Assembly: GCA_016946835.1 (NCBI GenBank)
Contig: JACVTC010000068.1
Span: 785,001-849,000 of the forward strand
Length of the DNA stretch: 64,000 bases
Reading direction: 5' to 3'
From: Neocallimastix lanati (nom. inval.)
Lineage: Eukaryota; Neocallimastigomycota; Neocallimastigomycetes; Neocallimastigales; Neocallimastigaceae
Position numbers and translations under genes: made by a program. Positions within the stretch are counted from its first letter, which is position 1, and every line of letters starts with the position of its first letter. Under the pieces are notes generated by a model. The model did not search any database. It saw only the letters and a program-made list of their open reading frames with translations, and was not told the origin of the DNA. Shown here piece by piece: positions 22,301-35,985 of the stretch.

Positions 22301-23425
22301 ATTATCAAAAAAAAATTAAAATAAAATAAAATTATGATATACATATATATATATATTTTAATAATTAATTCATTATATTTATAATATAAATATTATTACA
22401 TATTTTTAAATATAGTCATCGAAAAGGAAGCTGTATCAAAATTGAATCAACGTAGTATTTTAAGTAGTAAAATAAAAGAAGAATTAAATTCAGCTAAAGA
22501 TGATCATCAAAGTAATATAAAAACAGCCACAAAGACTTCCATTAATTTAAAAGATACAGATTACACAACAACATCTTTAATTACGAATGCTAAAGTATAT
22601 GAAAGTGGTAATAAAATGACGGCCAAGAATGATTGTCATTTATCAAAAGATCTTCAAGAGTCAACAAATAATAATAAATCATCTCTAAAGAATTCAAATA
22701 TGGATACTTCCATTATAACATCAAATGTACCTGAAATAGCCACCAACAAAATTCAAAAAGAGTCCGTTTTAAATAAAAAATTTTCAATTCATGATCAACC
22801 ACACAGAAAAAGATATTCAAAGAACAAAAGTAATAGCGATGATAAAGGAGAACAATCAAATAATGATATGGAAACTTGTGAAAATAAAAATTCTAATTCT
22901 AATTCTAAAAAATTAAGAAATAAGAAAAAGTATAAGCATTTTATTCCTATTAATCTAGAAGATATTAATACTGACGGTAAAACCAGATCAACTCATTCTA
23001 TCAAAGATGGAAAACCTAAATTAAATCATAACCATAGACTAGGAAGTAATGAAAAAATAGATGATAATGCTTCTAACCTATCAGCTTCGATGAAATCCAA
23101 TGGAAACAGTAATAGTAATTCTCCTTCTATTATTTCCTCTATTACTCCAACTACTTCTACCCCAACTACCTTTACAACGACATCTTCTGTCACCACCTCT
23201 ATTATTAATAAAGGTAAAAATCGTGTTCATCATCATCTCTTATATTCTAAAGAACCCACACCTGCTCATCCTGATAACTTCTATGAAGATAATGGTAGAG
23301 AAAACGATTACTATCATCTTAGCCATAGTCGCAACTCAAGTTTCTATGATGATAAAAATATCTCTGAAAATGGTTTTCAAACCCCATCTTCATCACCCAC
23401 TAATCCATTAAAAAAATTAAATTAA
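19310..23425 (+). CDS. unrecognised 987-aa protein, folded N-terminus and long disordered Ser/Asn-rich tail
   Basis: Exons are 19310-19397, 19614-19796, 19943-20029, 20267-20686, 21010-22185 and 22416-23425. They sum to 2964 nt and 987 aa. All five introns are in phase 1. Residues 1-175 look folded: IMILEACDRCIQSKIKWQLT, YHCIHVLYCQLIRYSLFYG and DNWKKISFTNLKKSLIVHIS suggest amphipathic helices and hold several cysteines. The remainder is low-complexity Asn/Ser/Thr/Lys sequence with basic clusters (near 825, SKKLRNKKKYKH) and a His/Tyr-rich C-terminus, and appears disordered. No catalytic motif, signal peptide or membrane segment was seen, and I do not recognise the family. The start is the first ATG after a long poly(A) tract. 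Consistent phases across six exons make the model solid even though the function is unknown. Confidence 0.82.
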
Positions 23426-24772
23426 AAATATAAAAGAAAAAAATTGTAAAAATTTAATCAAAAATAAAAATATTAATAACATTAATATTAATAATATTAA
23501 TAAATAAAATCTAATTTATAATAGTTATAATGATAATGATAATAATATAGAATAACAACAACATAATTAAAAAAAATAAAATAAAATAATAATAAGAAAA
23601 AAAAAAATAAATAAATAAATAAATAAAAATAAAAATAAATAAATAAATAAATAATAAAAAGAAACAAAATTAAAACTAAATTGTTAATGAAAAAAATGAA
23701 TAGAATTTAATATCAACCAAATCAGTAAATACACATATATTCTCTTTCCCTCCCCTCTCACCTAATGCATATTTATGTTTTAGTAATATTATTTTAATTA
23801 AAATAATTTTTTTTTTTTTTATAATTTAATGAAACAATATAATAATAATAATAATAATAATAATGATGATAATAATAATGATGATGATGATGATGATGAT
23901 AAAATTCATTATTATTATTATTTCATTAATCCAAATTCATATTTACATCTAATTTTCAATTAGTAATTGATTATTCTAATATCTTTTATTGTAAAAATAT
24001 TGAAAAGCACTAATAAAATAATAATAAATATTTTTTTCTTTTTTTTTTTTTTTAAAAAAAATATCATTATTACGATTGTTATATCAAAATGTATACTAAA
24101 ATAATAAATAATTTAAGCTTTTATAAAAAAAAAAAAAAATTTTAATAAAAAAAAATTAACACTCTAATTTCAAATTATGAATAAATAATAAATTTTAACA
24201 TAAATCCAAAACAAAAAAAAAATAAATGATATTTAATATAAATATTATACATACTAATAAAAAAAAAAATAAAATAAAAAAACCCTCTAATAATTATATT
24301 TATTGAATATATTAAAGTATATTAATATTATAATTATTATTTAATATATATATATTAATAATAATTATAATAAAATATCATTTTCAATTTAATATAAAAT
24401 GATAATTTCTAATTGTAAAATCAAATTTAAACAAAAATATTTAATATTTTTAAATTATATAATTTTCAGAATTAAAATAACAAGAAATATATTAAATATA
24501 ATTATTTTTTATATTAAATATTATATAATTAATTTCCCTTTTTATTACTTCATATTTTTTTATTTGATAATTGGCGTCTTATTAAAAGAATTCTATTTAA
24601 TTTTAAATATTTATGTTTACTTTTTTTTTTTATTATTATTGTTTTTTTTTGTGTGTGTGTGTGTTGATACTATTTGTTACATGATATTATTTTTTTTTTT
24701 TTTTTTGTTTTCTTTAATAATTATTAAATAATTACTTATTAAAATTATATTTATTTTTTAATATAATTGTTT
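23426..24772. other. intergenic, convergent gene ends
   Basis: The 3' ends of the unrecognised gene (plus) and the small conserved gene (minus) face each other here. The sequence is AT-rich with AAT/GAT repeats near 23840-23900, a short (GT)n run near 24652-24664, and poly(T) runs. No further gene was found; the Phe/Ile-rich open frame at 24399-24731 is composition-driven. Confidence 0.65.
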
Positions 24773-25162
24773 TTAATTATTTTTCCAAGCACCTTCAACA
24801 ACTTCGGACTCATCACTGTTTAATTTAAACCAAATGTAATCATGCATACCTCTCCAGTAATATATCATATAAACAGCAGTTTCATTTTGAGGGATAGGTT
24901 GAGTCAAAGCAATACCTGGCATTAATGGAACAGCTGGAGCATCATTAGCTCCTGGAAGAACTGGACTCATAGTATCAGGTGGACCCATTAAAGTACAAAC
25001 CTTTTCAACAGAAGTACCTGGTTTACTTAATTCCTGTAATAATTCATTCATAACCTTGTATTTTTCACCTGCTTCAGAATCAACAACTTCATTGTATTGA
25101 CCACCAGTGTATTGACCCTTAATGTTTTTTAATTCTAAAAATTTTTGACCTAAACTTTCCAT
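24773..25162 (-). CDS. small conserved protein of unknown function (fungal family)
   Basis: A single exon of 129 aa encodes a compact globular protein. Readable parts are GQKFLELKNIKGQYTGGQYN, VDSEAGEKYKVMNELLQELS, KPGTSVEKVCTLMGPPDTMS and, near the C-terminus, YMIYYWRGMHDYIWFKLNSD followed by VVEGAWKNN. The pattern of a helical N-terminus, the GxPD turn after a helix, and a YxWRG..D..F strand resembles a small uncharacterised protein found widely in fungi. That comparison is from memory, and no function is known to me. Composition is clearly coding, the start ATG lies about 60 bp downstream of an A-rich leader, and no intron is needed. Confidence 0.85.
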   Translation of the reverse strand: MESLGQKFLELKNIKGQYTGGQYNEVVDSEAGEKYKVMNELLQELSKPGTSVEKVCTLMGPPDTMSPVLPGANDAPAVPLMPGIALTQPIPQNETAVYMIYYWRGMHDYIWFKLNSDESEVVEGAWKNN

Positions 25163-26833
<1,671 letters not shown>

Positions 26834-28481
26834 ATGTCATTCACAGCACCTTGGCATAACGGGAATAGTAATGGGCCTTCCAATGGAATGCCTATGCAAA
26901 ATATGTCCAATGTTCAAAACATGCAGAACATACAGAACATGGGAAATATGCCAAATATGCCTAGTATGCAAAATATAATGCAAAATATGACACTTCCAGG
27001 AATGCCATTACAACCACCAATGAATTTTATGAAAAGTAATTTTAATTTTATAAAATAGTAGATATTATTTATTATTTAACGATAGTAGTAATCATGAATT
27101 ATTATATAATTTTCAATAATATAAACTAAAAATAAATAAAAGAGAAAATTAAATTAGTAAAGAATTTGTAATTGAAAATTTATTATAATATTATTGTCAT
27201 TACGAGAAATTAAAATAAATGAAAGAGAAAATTAAAGAAATAAAAAGAAATAAACATTAAAATAAGATTTTTAAGGAAGATAAATACTTGGTTAATAGAA
27301 AGACGTAATTTTTATGGTTTAAATGTTTACAATAATATCTAATATTTTTATGGATTAATTATATCCAATGAATACCTAATTTTTTTTCTTGAAAATAATA
27401 ATTAAAATAATAAATTTTGTGATATTATAAAAAAATATGTAGTAATAAAAGGAAATAGTGAAATAAAAATAATTAGTATAATATATATATATATTTTTAA
27501 ACTTCTTTAGAAAATCTTACATTAATATTATCGAATATATATATATATATATATTTTTATTTTATAAGTGAATCAATTTAATCAAGGAATATTTATGCCC
27601 CCATCAAATTCAAATAATTTTACATCATCTAATCAACCAATACCTTCAATGAATCCATCACAAAATTCAATTGGTATGGCAATAGAACAATTTAACAATT
27701 TTACTAATACTAATGGTAATGAATTTATGGATATTTTGGAAGCAATTACCAAAGATTGTTCACAATCGAATATTAAAGTAATTATTTATTTTATATATTT
27801 TATGATATTAGTCCTCAAAAAAGATTTAAAAAAAAAAAAAAAAAGGAAAAATTCTTTATATATATGTACATTTATCAAACAAAACAAAAACAAAAACAAA
27901 AATAAAAAAAAACTAAGGTCTTCATCTGATATTAATGAATCGTTATATACATTCTTTTCTTATATATATATATATTTAAAATTAAAATTATTCAAATTTT
28001 AAAATATAGAAAGGAACAAGATGGTTTTTTGATCATTGTAATTCACCTATTTTTGTCGAACAATTAGGACCTTTATTAATTACATATACCCAATCAAAAA
28101 TGATATTTAAAGAAAAATTACATATCACATATCTTATAAATGATGTATTATTTCATAGGTATATAAATTTTAATTTAAAATTTATAAAATATTAACTTAT
28201 ATAAAATTAAAATTCTATATTATTCGAATTATGTATAATAGTGAAAATAAAAAAAAACCATGGATAAAAGAACAAATGTGTCATTTCCTAATTCCTTTAT
28301 TTAATATGATATATCATTCAATAAGATTATCAAGTGATGAAATAGAAAAGTTATATAAAGTAAGAAAATAAATTACTTAATAATTATAAAACTATAATTA
28401 AATAATTATATAATTTATAATAACAAATATTAATTAATAATTATATATATATTATTGTAATAAAACAACAACAACAACGAC

Positions 28482-28529
<48 letters not shown>

Positions 28530-28613
28530 TATAATAATAATAAAAATAATAATTATAATAATAATAATAATAACAATAATATTAATAATTATAATAATAA
28601 TAAAAATAATAAT

Positions 28614-28650
<37 letters not shown>

Positions 28651-30553
28651 TTAATAATTATAATAATATAATTATAATAATAATAATAATAATAATATTA
28701 ATAATTATAATAATAATAATAATAATAATTAAACAACATTAATAACAATTTCAATAATAATAATAAAGGTAATATCGATATGGGAAAATAAAAAATATTT
28801 TGAAGTTGGATTTATTAATGCACTAAGAAATGGTATGATATCACAGCAACCTATGATACCTCCACCAATATCACCACCACCTCCTCCTTCTATGATGATA
28901 CCACCTACCATGGTTCAACCCCCACCATTGGTTCAACAACAACAAATTACACCTGAAAATAAAAAGTATTATGAATTACCAGCTGGCTTGAGTGTTTTAT
29001 GTGGATGGGTAAATTTTGGAAAAATATATTTTTTTAATTACTGTAATATTAAAAAAAAAAAAAAAAAAAAAATATTTATATAATTTAAATTATTAAATAT
29101 TTTAATTATTAGGATAATAAAAAAATATTTTTATAATATTATTAAAACTAATAAATAAATAATATTAATAAATTTTAAAGCATGAAAGTCCATATATACC
29201 AATAAAAGTAGAAGATATTACAGCACCTTACCAATGCAAACAACCAACGAATGAATTATTAAAGGCTATAGATGAATTTTATGTTGGATTGGAACAGCAA
29301 AAAAGGTTATTAAATAAAGAAAATGAAGATATTAATATTAATGATAGATCATCTGTAATTAACAACAATATCAACAACAACAACAACAATAATAATAAAT
29401 ATACTTCTAATAAAGAAATAATATTTGAAAATGATGGCTGGGAAAAAGGTTTTTTAGACTTTTTATATGAGGAAAGAAGAAAACAAAGAGAGAAAGAAAA
29501 GAAGAAGAACTATGATAGATACCATTCAAGAAGTAGAAGTAGAAGTGGAAGTCGAGGAAGAAGAAGAAGTAGAAGTGAAAGTCGGGGAAGAAGCAGAAGC
29601 AGAAGTAGAAGCAGAAGCAGAAGTATTGATCATAGACATAATAGTAATGATAGAAGAAAAAAGGACCAACGTCATTCTTCTACTCATAGAAGTCATAGAA
29701 GTTCATCGAATTCAAGATCAAAATCTAGATCAAGATCTAGAAATAGTAGATCAAAATCAAGGTCAATGTCAAGATCCAGATCTCGTTATTCTAGAGAAAG
29801 AAGTAAAAATAGAAGCAGAAGCAGGAGTAGCAGCAGTAGTTATAGTAGGAGTAGAAGCAGTAGTAGAAGTAGTAGAAGTAGAAGTAGGAGTAGTAGTAGA
29901 AGTAGAAAATATAGTGATTCAGAAGATGAAGATATTGATGGTATACCACTTTCAGCATCACAGGCTAATAATTTCATGATAGGCTCAACTGGTGGAGTTG
30001 GATTAGGATCCTCCACAGTATCTACTGAAGTTAGTGGAGGTTTAGATAAAAATAATATTGGTTTCCAAATGATGAAAAAGCTTGGTAAGTTTTATATTAT
30101 TGTTATTATATAAACAATAAAAGAAAAAAAGAAGGAAGTAAAATAAATAAATAAGTAAATTAATAAATAAATAAATAATAAAAATGTATAATAAAGAATA
30201 TAATTTTTTATAAAAAAAAAGGGAATAGTTTATTGATTGAAAAATAAATTATTGTTATTATTATTATTATTATTATTATTAAATTAGGTTGGTCTGGTAC
30301 AGGATTAGGTAAAGAAGAAAAAGGTATAGTAGAGCCGGTAAAAGGGGGTGAAGTACGTACTCTTGAAAATAAATATATGGGTATTGGTATTAGTACAACC
30401 CCTACAACGGTGACTACGACTTCAGGTGGTTTATCAGGACTTTCTGATGATAAATTTGAAGAGTATCGCAAGAGTAAAAGTTATACTTATTCCAGAGATC
30501 CAAATGGTAGAAGAAGAAGAGAACCTATTGGATGTTATCGTTGTGGAAAAGTA

Positions 30554-30591
<38 letters not shown>

Positions 30592-30719
30592 CTGTTTATT
30601 AATTTATTTTATCATTTTAATTTTTAATTTTTAATTTTTATATTTTATATATTATTATTTTTAATTTATAAAAAAAGCATGGGCATATTGCAAGAGATTG
30701 TCAAGAATTTGGCTGGTAG
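26834..30719 (+). CDS. CHERP-like splicing factor (CID, RS, G-patch) with C-terminal CCHC zinc knuckle
   Basis: CHERP in animals is a nuclear U2 snRNP-associated splicing factor. Exons are 26834-27035, 27569-27777, 28010-28158, 28242-28359, 28769-29008, 29181-30084, 30288-30550 and 30678-30719. They sum to 2127 nt and 708 aa, with phases consistent at all seven junctions. The N-terminus is Met/Asn-rich. A CID domain spans about 119-235 (FMDILEAITKDCSQSN, FKEKLHITYLINDVLF, IKEQMCHFLIPLFNMI). Then come a Pro-rich segment (IPPPISPPPPPSMMIPP), the CHERP signature KYYELPAGLSV, an RS domain (about 420-550), and a G-patch (about 596-640: KKLGWSGTGLGKEEKG, VKGGEVR). KSYTYSRD follows, as in animal CHERP. 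The last two exons build GCYRCGKHGHIARDC, a perfect CX2CX4HX4C knuckle that I do not know from animal CHERP. The N-terminal SURP module was not found. Confidence 0.9.
28487..28732. repeat. (AAT)n array in CHERP-like intron 4
   Basis: AAT units with ATTAATAATT interruptions fill the 409-bp intron 28360-28768, the second-longest intron of the gene. The neighbouring introns are mostly 80-230 bp. Confidence 0.92.
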
Positions 30720-31424
30720 AACTGTAATTAAAAATGAATATATATATAGTAGTATTTTGCTATATCTTTCTTCCATTCTTTTATATATATAATTTAATCA
30801 AATACTATTGAAATTTTATATAAAATAATAATAGTAATAATGATAATAAATATTGTCATTGATAATAACCTGTAATATAATTAATATATTATTTCTTTTT
30901 AAAAATATAAATAATATAGTTTAGAATTATGAAATATAAAAAAATATATCAATACGTTATATATTTCCTTTTTTTTTCCTTTTTTTTTTTTTTAGCATTA
31001 ATTTTTTTATATTTATTTCATTATTTAAATACATATAATATAAAAATAAAATATAATTAATATAAATTAGAAAAAAAAAATAAAAATAAAATAAAATAAA
31101 TAAAATTAAATAATATAAAAACATAAAAAAATAAAAATAAATAAATAAATAAATAAAAAAAAAAAAAAAAAAAAAAAAAAATAAAAAAAAAAAAAAAAAA
31201 AACATCATATTTAAATAAATATTATTTTAGTTTTATTTAATATTTTCATTAATAAAATAGAATATATCATAAGATATAAATTGTTATTATTATTTAATTT
31301 TTCTTTCCTTTGAATGTTATACTTTATATTTATATTTCAAATATTTATTTTATTTCATTTTATTTCATTTTATTTAATCTGTACTTTATATTTATATTTC
31401 AAATATTTATCTTATTTTATTTTA
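30720..31424. other. 3' flank of the CHERP-like gene, no gene
   Basis: The sequence is AT-rich. It has a long A-rich run at 31068-31202 and two copies of an ACTTTATATTTATATTTCAA unit (31321-31340 and 31384-31403). That unit resembles the spacer found in the forkhead intron 2 array. Confidence 0.65.
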
Positions 31425-31890
31425 TTATAGCCCTTGCCGTGTACTAGCCCGAGGCATAATTTCTGTAAAGAGAGCCACAAATCCCACCAAGAATGGCGTT
31501 TTTGAATAATCACCATAAATGATTTGGTTCTTAAACAAAATATTCCATTCTTTTTTATAATTTAAATCTATTATATCTGCATCCCTTCCACCAAGAAGAA
31601 AGTTATATAATCGGTACCACGTCATATTTACGTTTGTTAGAAACTCCGCAATCCCCACTAAATACGAAACAGTCCACGAAGTTGAACTTTATTTAAAAAT
31701 ACTGTCAACTAATTGTCTTTGTTCCATATCATTAAGTTTAATTTTTCCATATATTGAACGCCCGCCAAGAACACTCAATAAAAATAATCTTATTCTGAAT
31801 TTTGCAAAACATCCAATGATTTATCATTTTTAATTAACAGCCCTTCAAAATACTTTTTTTTATTTATTGCATTGAGCACCTTGTCCTATT
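31425..31890 (-). pseudogene. decayed copy of an unrecognised gene family (shared with the 46-kb locus)
   Basis: The minus strand carries a 77-codon open frame (31658-31425) starting GIAEFLTNVNMTWYRLYNFL. Upstream fragments in other frames read KIKLNDMEQRQLVDSIFK and, further up, YFEGLLIKNDKSLDVLQN. The pair QRQL...VG(I/L)AEFL also occurs at 46.5-46.9 kb, so both loci descend from one gene family. Stops and frame changes separate the pieces here, and no poly(A) tail or target-site duplication was seen at this copy. I do not recognise the family. Confidence 0.55.
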
Positions 31891-32146
31891 TTAATGTATT
31901 ACAAACATAACATATACTATAATAATATTTATAACCTTTCAACTTTAATTCTAAATAAATATCTTGATTATTTTATAATTTACATACTCAAAAACAAAAA
32001 TAAAAAAAAGACAACACCATTGTATATTTTTTCATACACTTAATTTCACAAAATTAATAACATATTTTTAATTTTTTTTTCGCGTATTTTTATTTAATTT
32101 TTAAAGATTCTAAAATCATGATATGCATCATATTTAATCAATGAAT

Positions 32147-32795
32147 CTAGTAGAAGAAACCAAGAATCTTACCACCAGTCTTCTTTCTTCTGGCTTCTTC
32201 GTGGTCCATAATACCAGCAGAAGTGGTAAGAACAATGTAACCGAATTGACGGGATGGAAGAAGGTCGTTAATCCATTTTTCGAAATCGTTTAACTTAACA
32301 TTGAATCTTGGGGAGATAACACCACACTTGTTAAGACGACCATTAAGTTGGATAACAATCTTACCAGAACGGTGGTCATCAATGATTTCAAATTCACCAA
32401 TGTAACCTATTCAAATTAAAAAAAATAATTATTACTTAGTTTTAAATATTTATAATAATTATAACACTATTTTTTATTTTTGGTTGTTTGTTATTTAATG
32501 AATGAAAATAAAGTTTATTGGTATTAAACTTCACTATATTAAAACTTTAAAAAATTGTTTTATCGAAGCATTAAAAAACAAAGCCCACATTAAATAAAGA
32601 ACTCCATCCAGTTATTACTTCGAATTCATTTTTTATTTAATTTTATTAAATTTGATACATACCATGCTTTTGCATAACTGAAAGGAATTTGACAATAACC
32701 TTAGAGGATGGACGGACTAAAACTTGTCTCTTACCAACCTTTTCGGCGTTGACAATAGACTTAAGACAATCAGCTAAGACGGAAATTCTGACCAT
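32147..32795 (-). CDS. RPS15A: 40S ribosomal protein S15A (uS8; yeast Rps22)
   Basis: uS8 is a core small-subunit protein that binds 18S rRNA and is needed for early pre-40S assembly. Exons on the minus strand are 32795-32663 and 32406-32147, with one phase-1 intron of 256 bp. The product is 130 aa, the exact family length. It begins [19 protein letters not shown], continues [20 protein letters not shown], has [20 protein letters not shown], and ends [20 protein letters not shown] as expected. Codon use is markedly richer in C/G-ending codons (AAG, GTC, TTC) than in neighbouring genes, as in the RPL18 and cyclophilin genes. This fits high expression. Confidence 0.97.
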
Positions 32796-34075
32796 GTTGA
32801 TTCACTGAATCTATATTATTTTAAATTTAATTATGTACAAATTATACAATATAAAATAAAATAAATTTGCATATTAGTAAACTAATAACGGCCATACGAG
32901 TGTCGTAACTTTATATATTTATATAGTAATTAATATATAAAACATAAGATACGAGTCAATAAGCCTTATATATAATATTACTCATAATAAATAATTAACA
33001 CTCTTAACAAAAAAAATAAAATAAATAAAAACTAAAATAAAAATAATCATTTGATGGAACTATTGCCCAATCCATCATTTATCATTAATTGATAGATATG
33101 GTTAAATCAACCAGTCTACTGTTAAATGGTGGACGGACAACAACCACCATTTTAACTAATATCCAACATCATAAACACATTGTTTAAGCACTAATTCATA
33201 CCTTAATATTGAAATCTAACCACAATAAAATTCAAAGAGAAGGCTCAATATGATTAATTAAAACTTTTGTTTTATATGATTATCTAAGCCTTGTACTTTA
33301 ACCAATCAATAATATTTAAGGTTTAATAATAATTTTTTTAATTATTACTATATATTAAATTATAATCATAATATATTTTAATATATAATAGTAATTAAAC
33401 ATTAAAATAATATTATTTAATTTTAATACAAATATTATTTTAGTAATAAAAACTTATGATTAGTCATTATTTTGGAATACTTTAAATAAATTATTAAATA
33501 AATAACGTTTAATAAATATTCTAAATTAAATTAGAGCATTTTCTTATTATTATTTTGTGTTTTATTCTTTTGAATTATAATTTTTCTTCTAATAACTTTG
33601 GTACACAAGAATAATACTTAATCAACGGTTGAACTTTACTTCATATTTTATTTTGAGAAGGTTAATTGTTTAATTCATTATATTAATTAAATCTCAATTT
33701 TAATAATAATTATTAAAATTATAATGATAAAATAAGAAATATAATAAAAATGATAAAATTTATATATATATATAATTTTTAAATTTTATTAATATAAGAA
33801 TTATTGATAAATATTCATACATAAAAATAATAATGAAATTCTTTTTGCAAATTATTTACTTAGATATAAAAGATATAAATTAATTATTATTTTATCTATC
33901 ATTAGTATAATTCAAATGATAATTAAAAACAGTTAAAACTAATTTATTAAAAAATAATAATAATAATAATATCAATAAAATAACAGTAAAAAAAATATTT
34001 ACAAAGATAATATTATATTTATTGATAGAGTAATTATTATGTTTATGTTAATCTTAATCATTTGAATAAATGTTA
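32796..34075. other. upstream region of RPS15A, inverted repeats, no gene
   Basis: This less AT-extreme stretch lies 5' of RPS15A and probably holds its promoter. It contains two short inverted repeats: TGATGG..CCATCA around 33052-33077 and TTAAATGGTGG..CCACCATTTTAA around 33122-33155. No coding sequence was found. Confidence 0.5.
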
Positions 34076-34489
34076 TTACTTGAAGATTATCAATAGAATA
34101 ATCAAATTCTTTTCCTTCAGCAGCAGCATTTAACAATCTAAAATCTTTTTTTTTTTTTTTTTTTTTTTTTGTTGACAATGAATTCTTTTCAATAATTCTT
34201 TATCATTTTTTTTATAAAAATTTATTAAATTTAGGATCTTTTTCCTTAAATTCTTTCATTTGCTTTATTTGTTTTTCAATTTCATTTATTTCATCATCAT
34301 CAACATCTTCTTCTTCTAATTCTTCACCTCCCTCCTCTTCTTCTACTTCATTATCTTCACAATTTTCAAATTCAATACCAAAGGTTTTCATCTTTTTCAG
34401 TAATTTAATATCCTGTATTATCTTCCTTTTCTTTTTGAAGACAATGTAAAGGAATTTTTTTACCCTTTGATTTACCTCTCCCATAAATT

Positions 34490-34522
<33 letters not shown>

Positions 34523-34620
34523 ATTGTTTTTTTCTTTCCAAAATCCCCTTTAACTTATTTTGAACAATTCTTTTAGTACATATTTTGTTTTCGTTATATC
34601 CTTTTAATGCTTATGATTGT
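34076..34620 (-). pseudogene. NOC2-like remnant (N-terminal region)
   Basis: The minus strand reads an acidic/basic stretch ending INEIEKQIKQMKEFKEKDPK FNKFL, then a stop, then KKNDKELLKRI in the same region. This is close to the DPEFYKFLxxNDxELL motif of nucleolar complex protein 2 (ribosome export factor). Upstream is Lys-rich sequence (ILERKKQCKK) and an EEEED-type acidic run, also typical of the NOC2 N-terminus. A further fragment (DFRLLNAAAEGKEFDYSIDN) lies past a poly(T) run at about 34075-34145. The conserved NOC2 core was not found nearby, so this appears to be a truncated, broken copy. The family assignment rests on one motif plus composition. Confidence 0.45.
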
Positions 34621-35279
34621 GCTTCAACATTATGATATAAAATTTCCAATTGTATATATAATAATTTAGTATTACTATAGAAAGTTTATTGATAAAGGAT
34701 GTCCTTTTTTTAATTAAAGTAATAAATAATATTATATTTTTAAAAATTTTAAATTAGAATTTCGAAATTAACCATTGATATTAATTATTTAGTATTGCCA
34801 ATAACATATATTTTAAACTGGTTAAAAAAATTTAATTATATTTCACAGAAATTCTTTTTTAAAATGTATAATTTTATCCTAAATCAATTAACTAAAAATG
34901 GAAATAATAAAAATGTATTTATCTGTGCAAATTCATAAAATATTGTAATGTATTATTGAAATTATTTGTTATAAATTATTATTCTTTATTTTTTTTAAAA
35001 AAGAAAAAATCTTTATTATTGCTTTAAAGTTAATCATAATATTTTTAATATTTTTAGTCTTTTTATGAGATAACCTCTAATGGAATATAAATATAAAACA
35101 ATGAATTAAAATATTAAAAATATAAATTTTCAAATTTAAATAACTTAATGTAATCATAAAAATTATTTGATTTATTTAATAATAGGTAAAGATTGTTATG
35201 TGTTTTTTATTGCAATAGTTATTTACAAGGTTAATTTTATTTTATAATTATTATTGCTAAAATAGAATTAAATCATTAA

Positions 35280-35985
35280 TTAATAAATCTGTTGAACCAG
35301 AATTAAATTAAACCAATAGAACTAAAATTAAATAATGACATCTCCAGTAGAACTGATTCATTAGATAATAACCTTGTAAATTTATATACTGTGAATACTG
35401 AAGTAATAATAAATAGTACTCAAAAACCAATTATTTAGGAAAAAAAAGAAAAAAATGCCAAACAAAAATGATACCTTCTCTTCAAAATAATGATTCTTCT
35501 TTTGTTAATAATTCACAAAATAAAGCTAATATTACAAAAGATGCTATTTCAAATCTTTCTGAATCAATCACCATTTTACCTTAAACTGCTACAACTAAAT
35601 TTGTAAATTCTAAAATAATTTAAATAATAAAAAAATTTTTTTATTTCTTTTTCTTTTCATATTAGATACCATAGACCTGTTTAGTATTATTAGAAATTAC
35701 ATTATTAGCTGATCAACTTGGTTATAGTTATCAATATGTAAATATGCTTTATTTATTTTTATAAAAAAAAAAAAAATCGTAAATTTTATCATAAATATTT
35801 CATATATTCAAAACTTTTTTATATATATATTTTTATATTTTGTATGTTTTTATATAAATTTATAAAAAATTTTTTATATTAAATATATTTGTATAATAGA
35901 TTTAATATTCAATAGGAAATATGAAAAGAATTTGATCTAATATCAATTCCAGTTGTTAATAAGTTTAGCTTTTTTCATTAATTAA
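35280..35985 (+). pseudogene. decayed coding-like remnant, unrecognised
   Basis: On the plus strand, short readable pieces (DISSRTDSLDNNLVNLYTVN; SLQNNDSSFVNNSQNKANIT; LLEITLLADQLGYSYQY) are separated by stops and AT-rich, intron-like gaps. The last piece lies between a plausible acceptor (poly-pyrimidine then AG near 35665) and a GTAAAT donor (near 35738). This suggests a former multi-exon gene. In-frame stops remain in each piece, so it is scored as a pseudogene. The family is unknown. Confidence 0.35.

Noticed and set aside
29467-29979. 170-codon Glu/Val-rich frame on the plus strand
   Set aside because: It is a shadow of the RS domain (AGA/AGT codons) in another frame of the CHERP-like exon 6.
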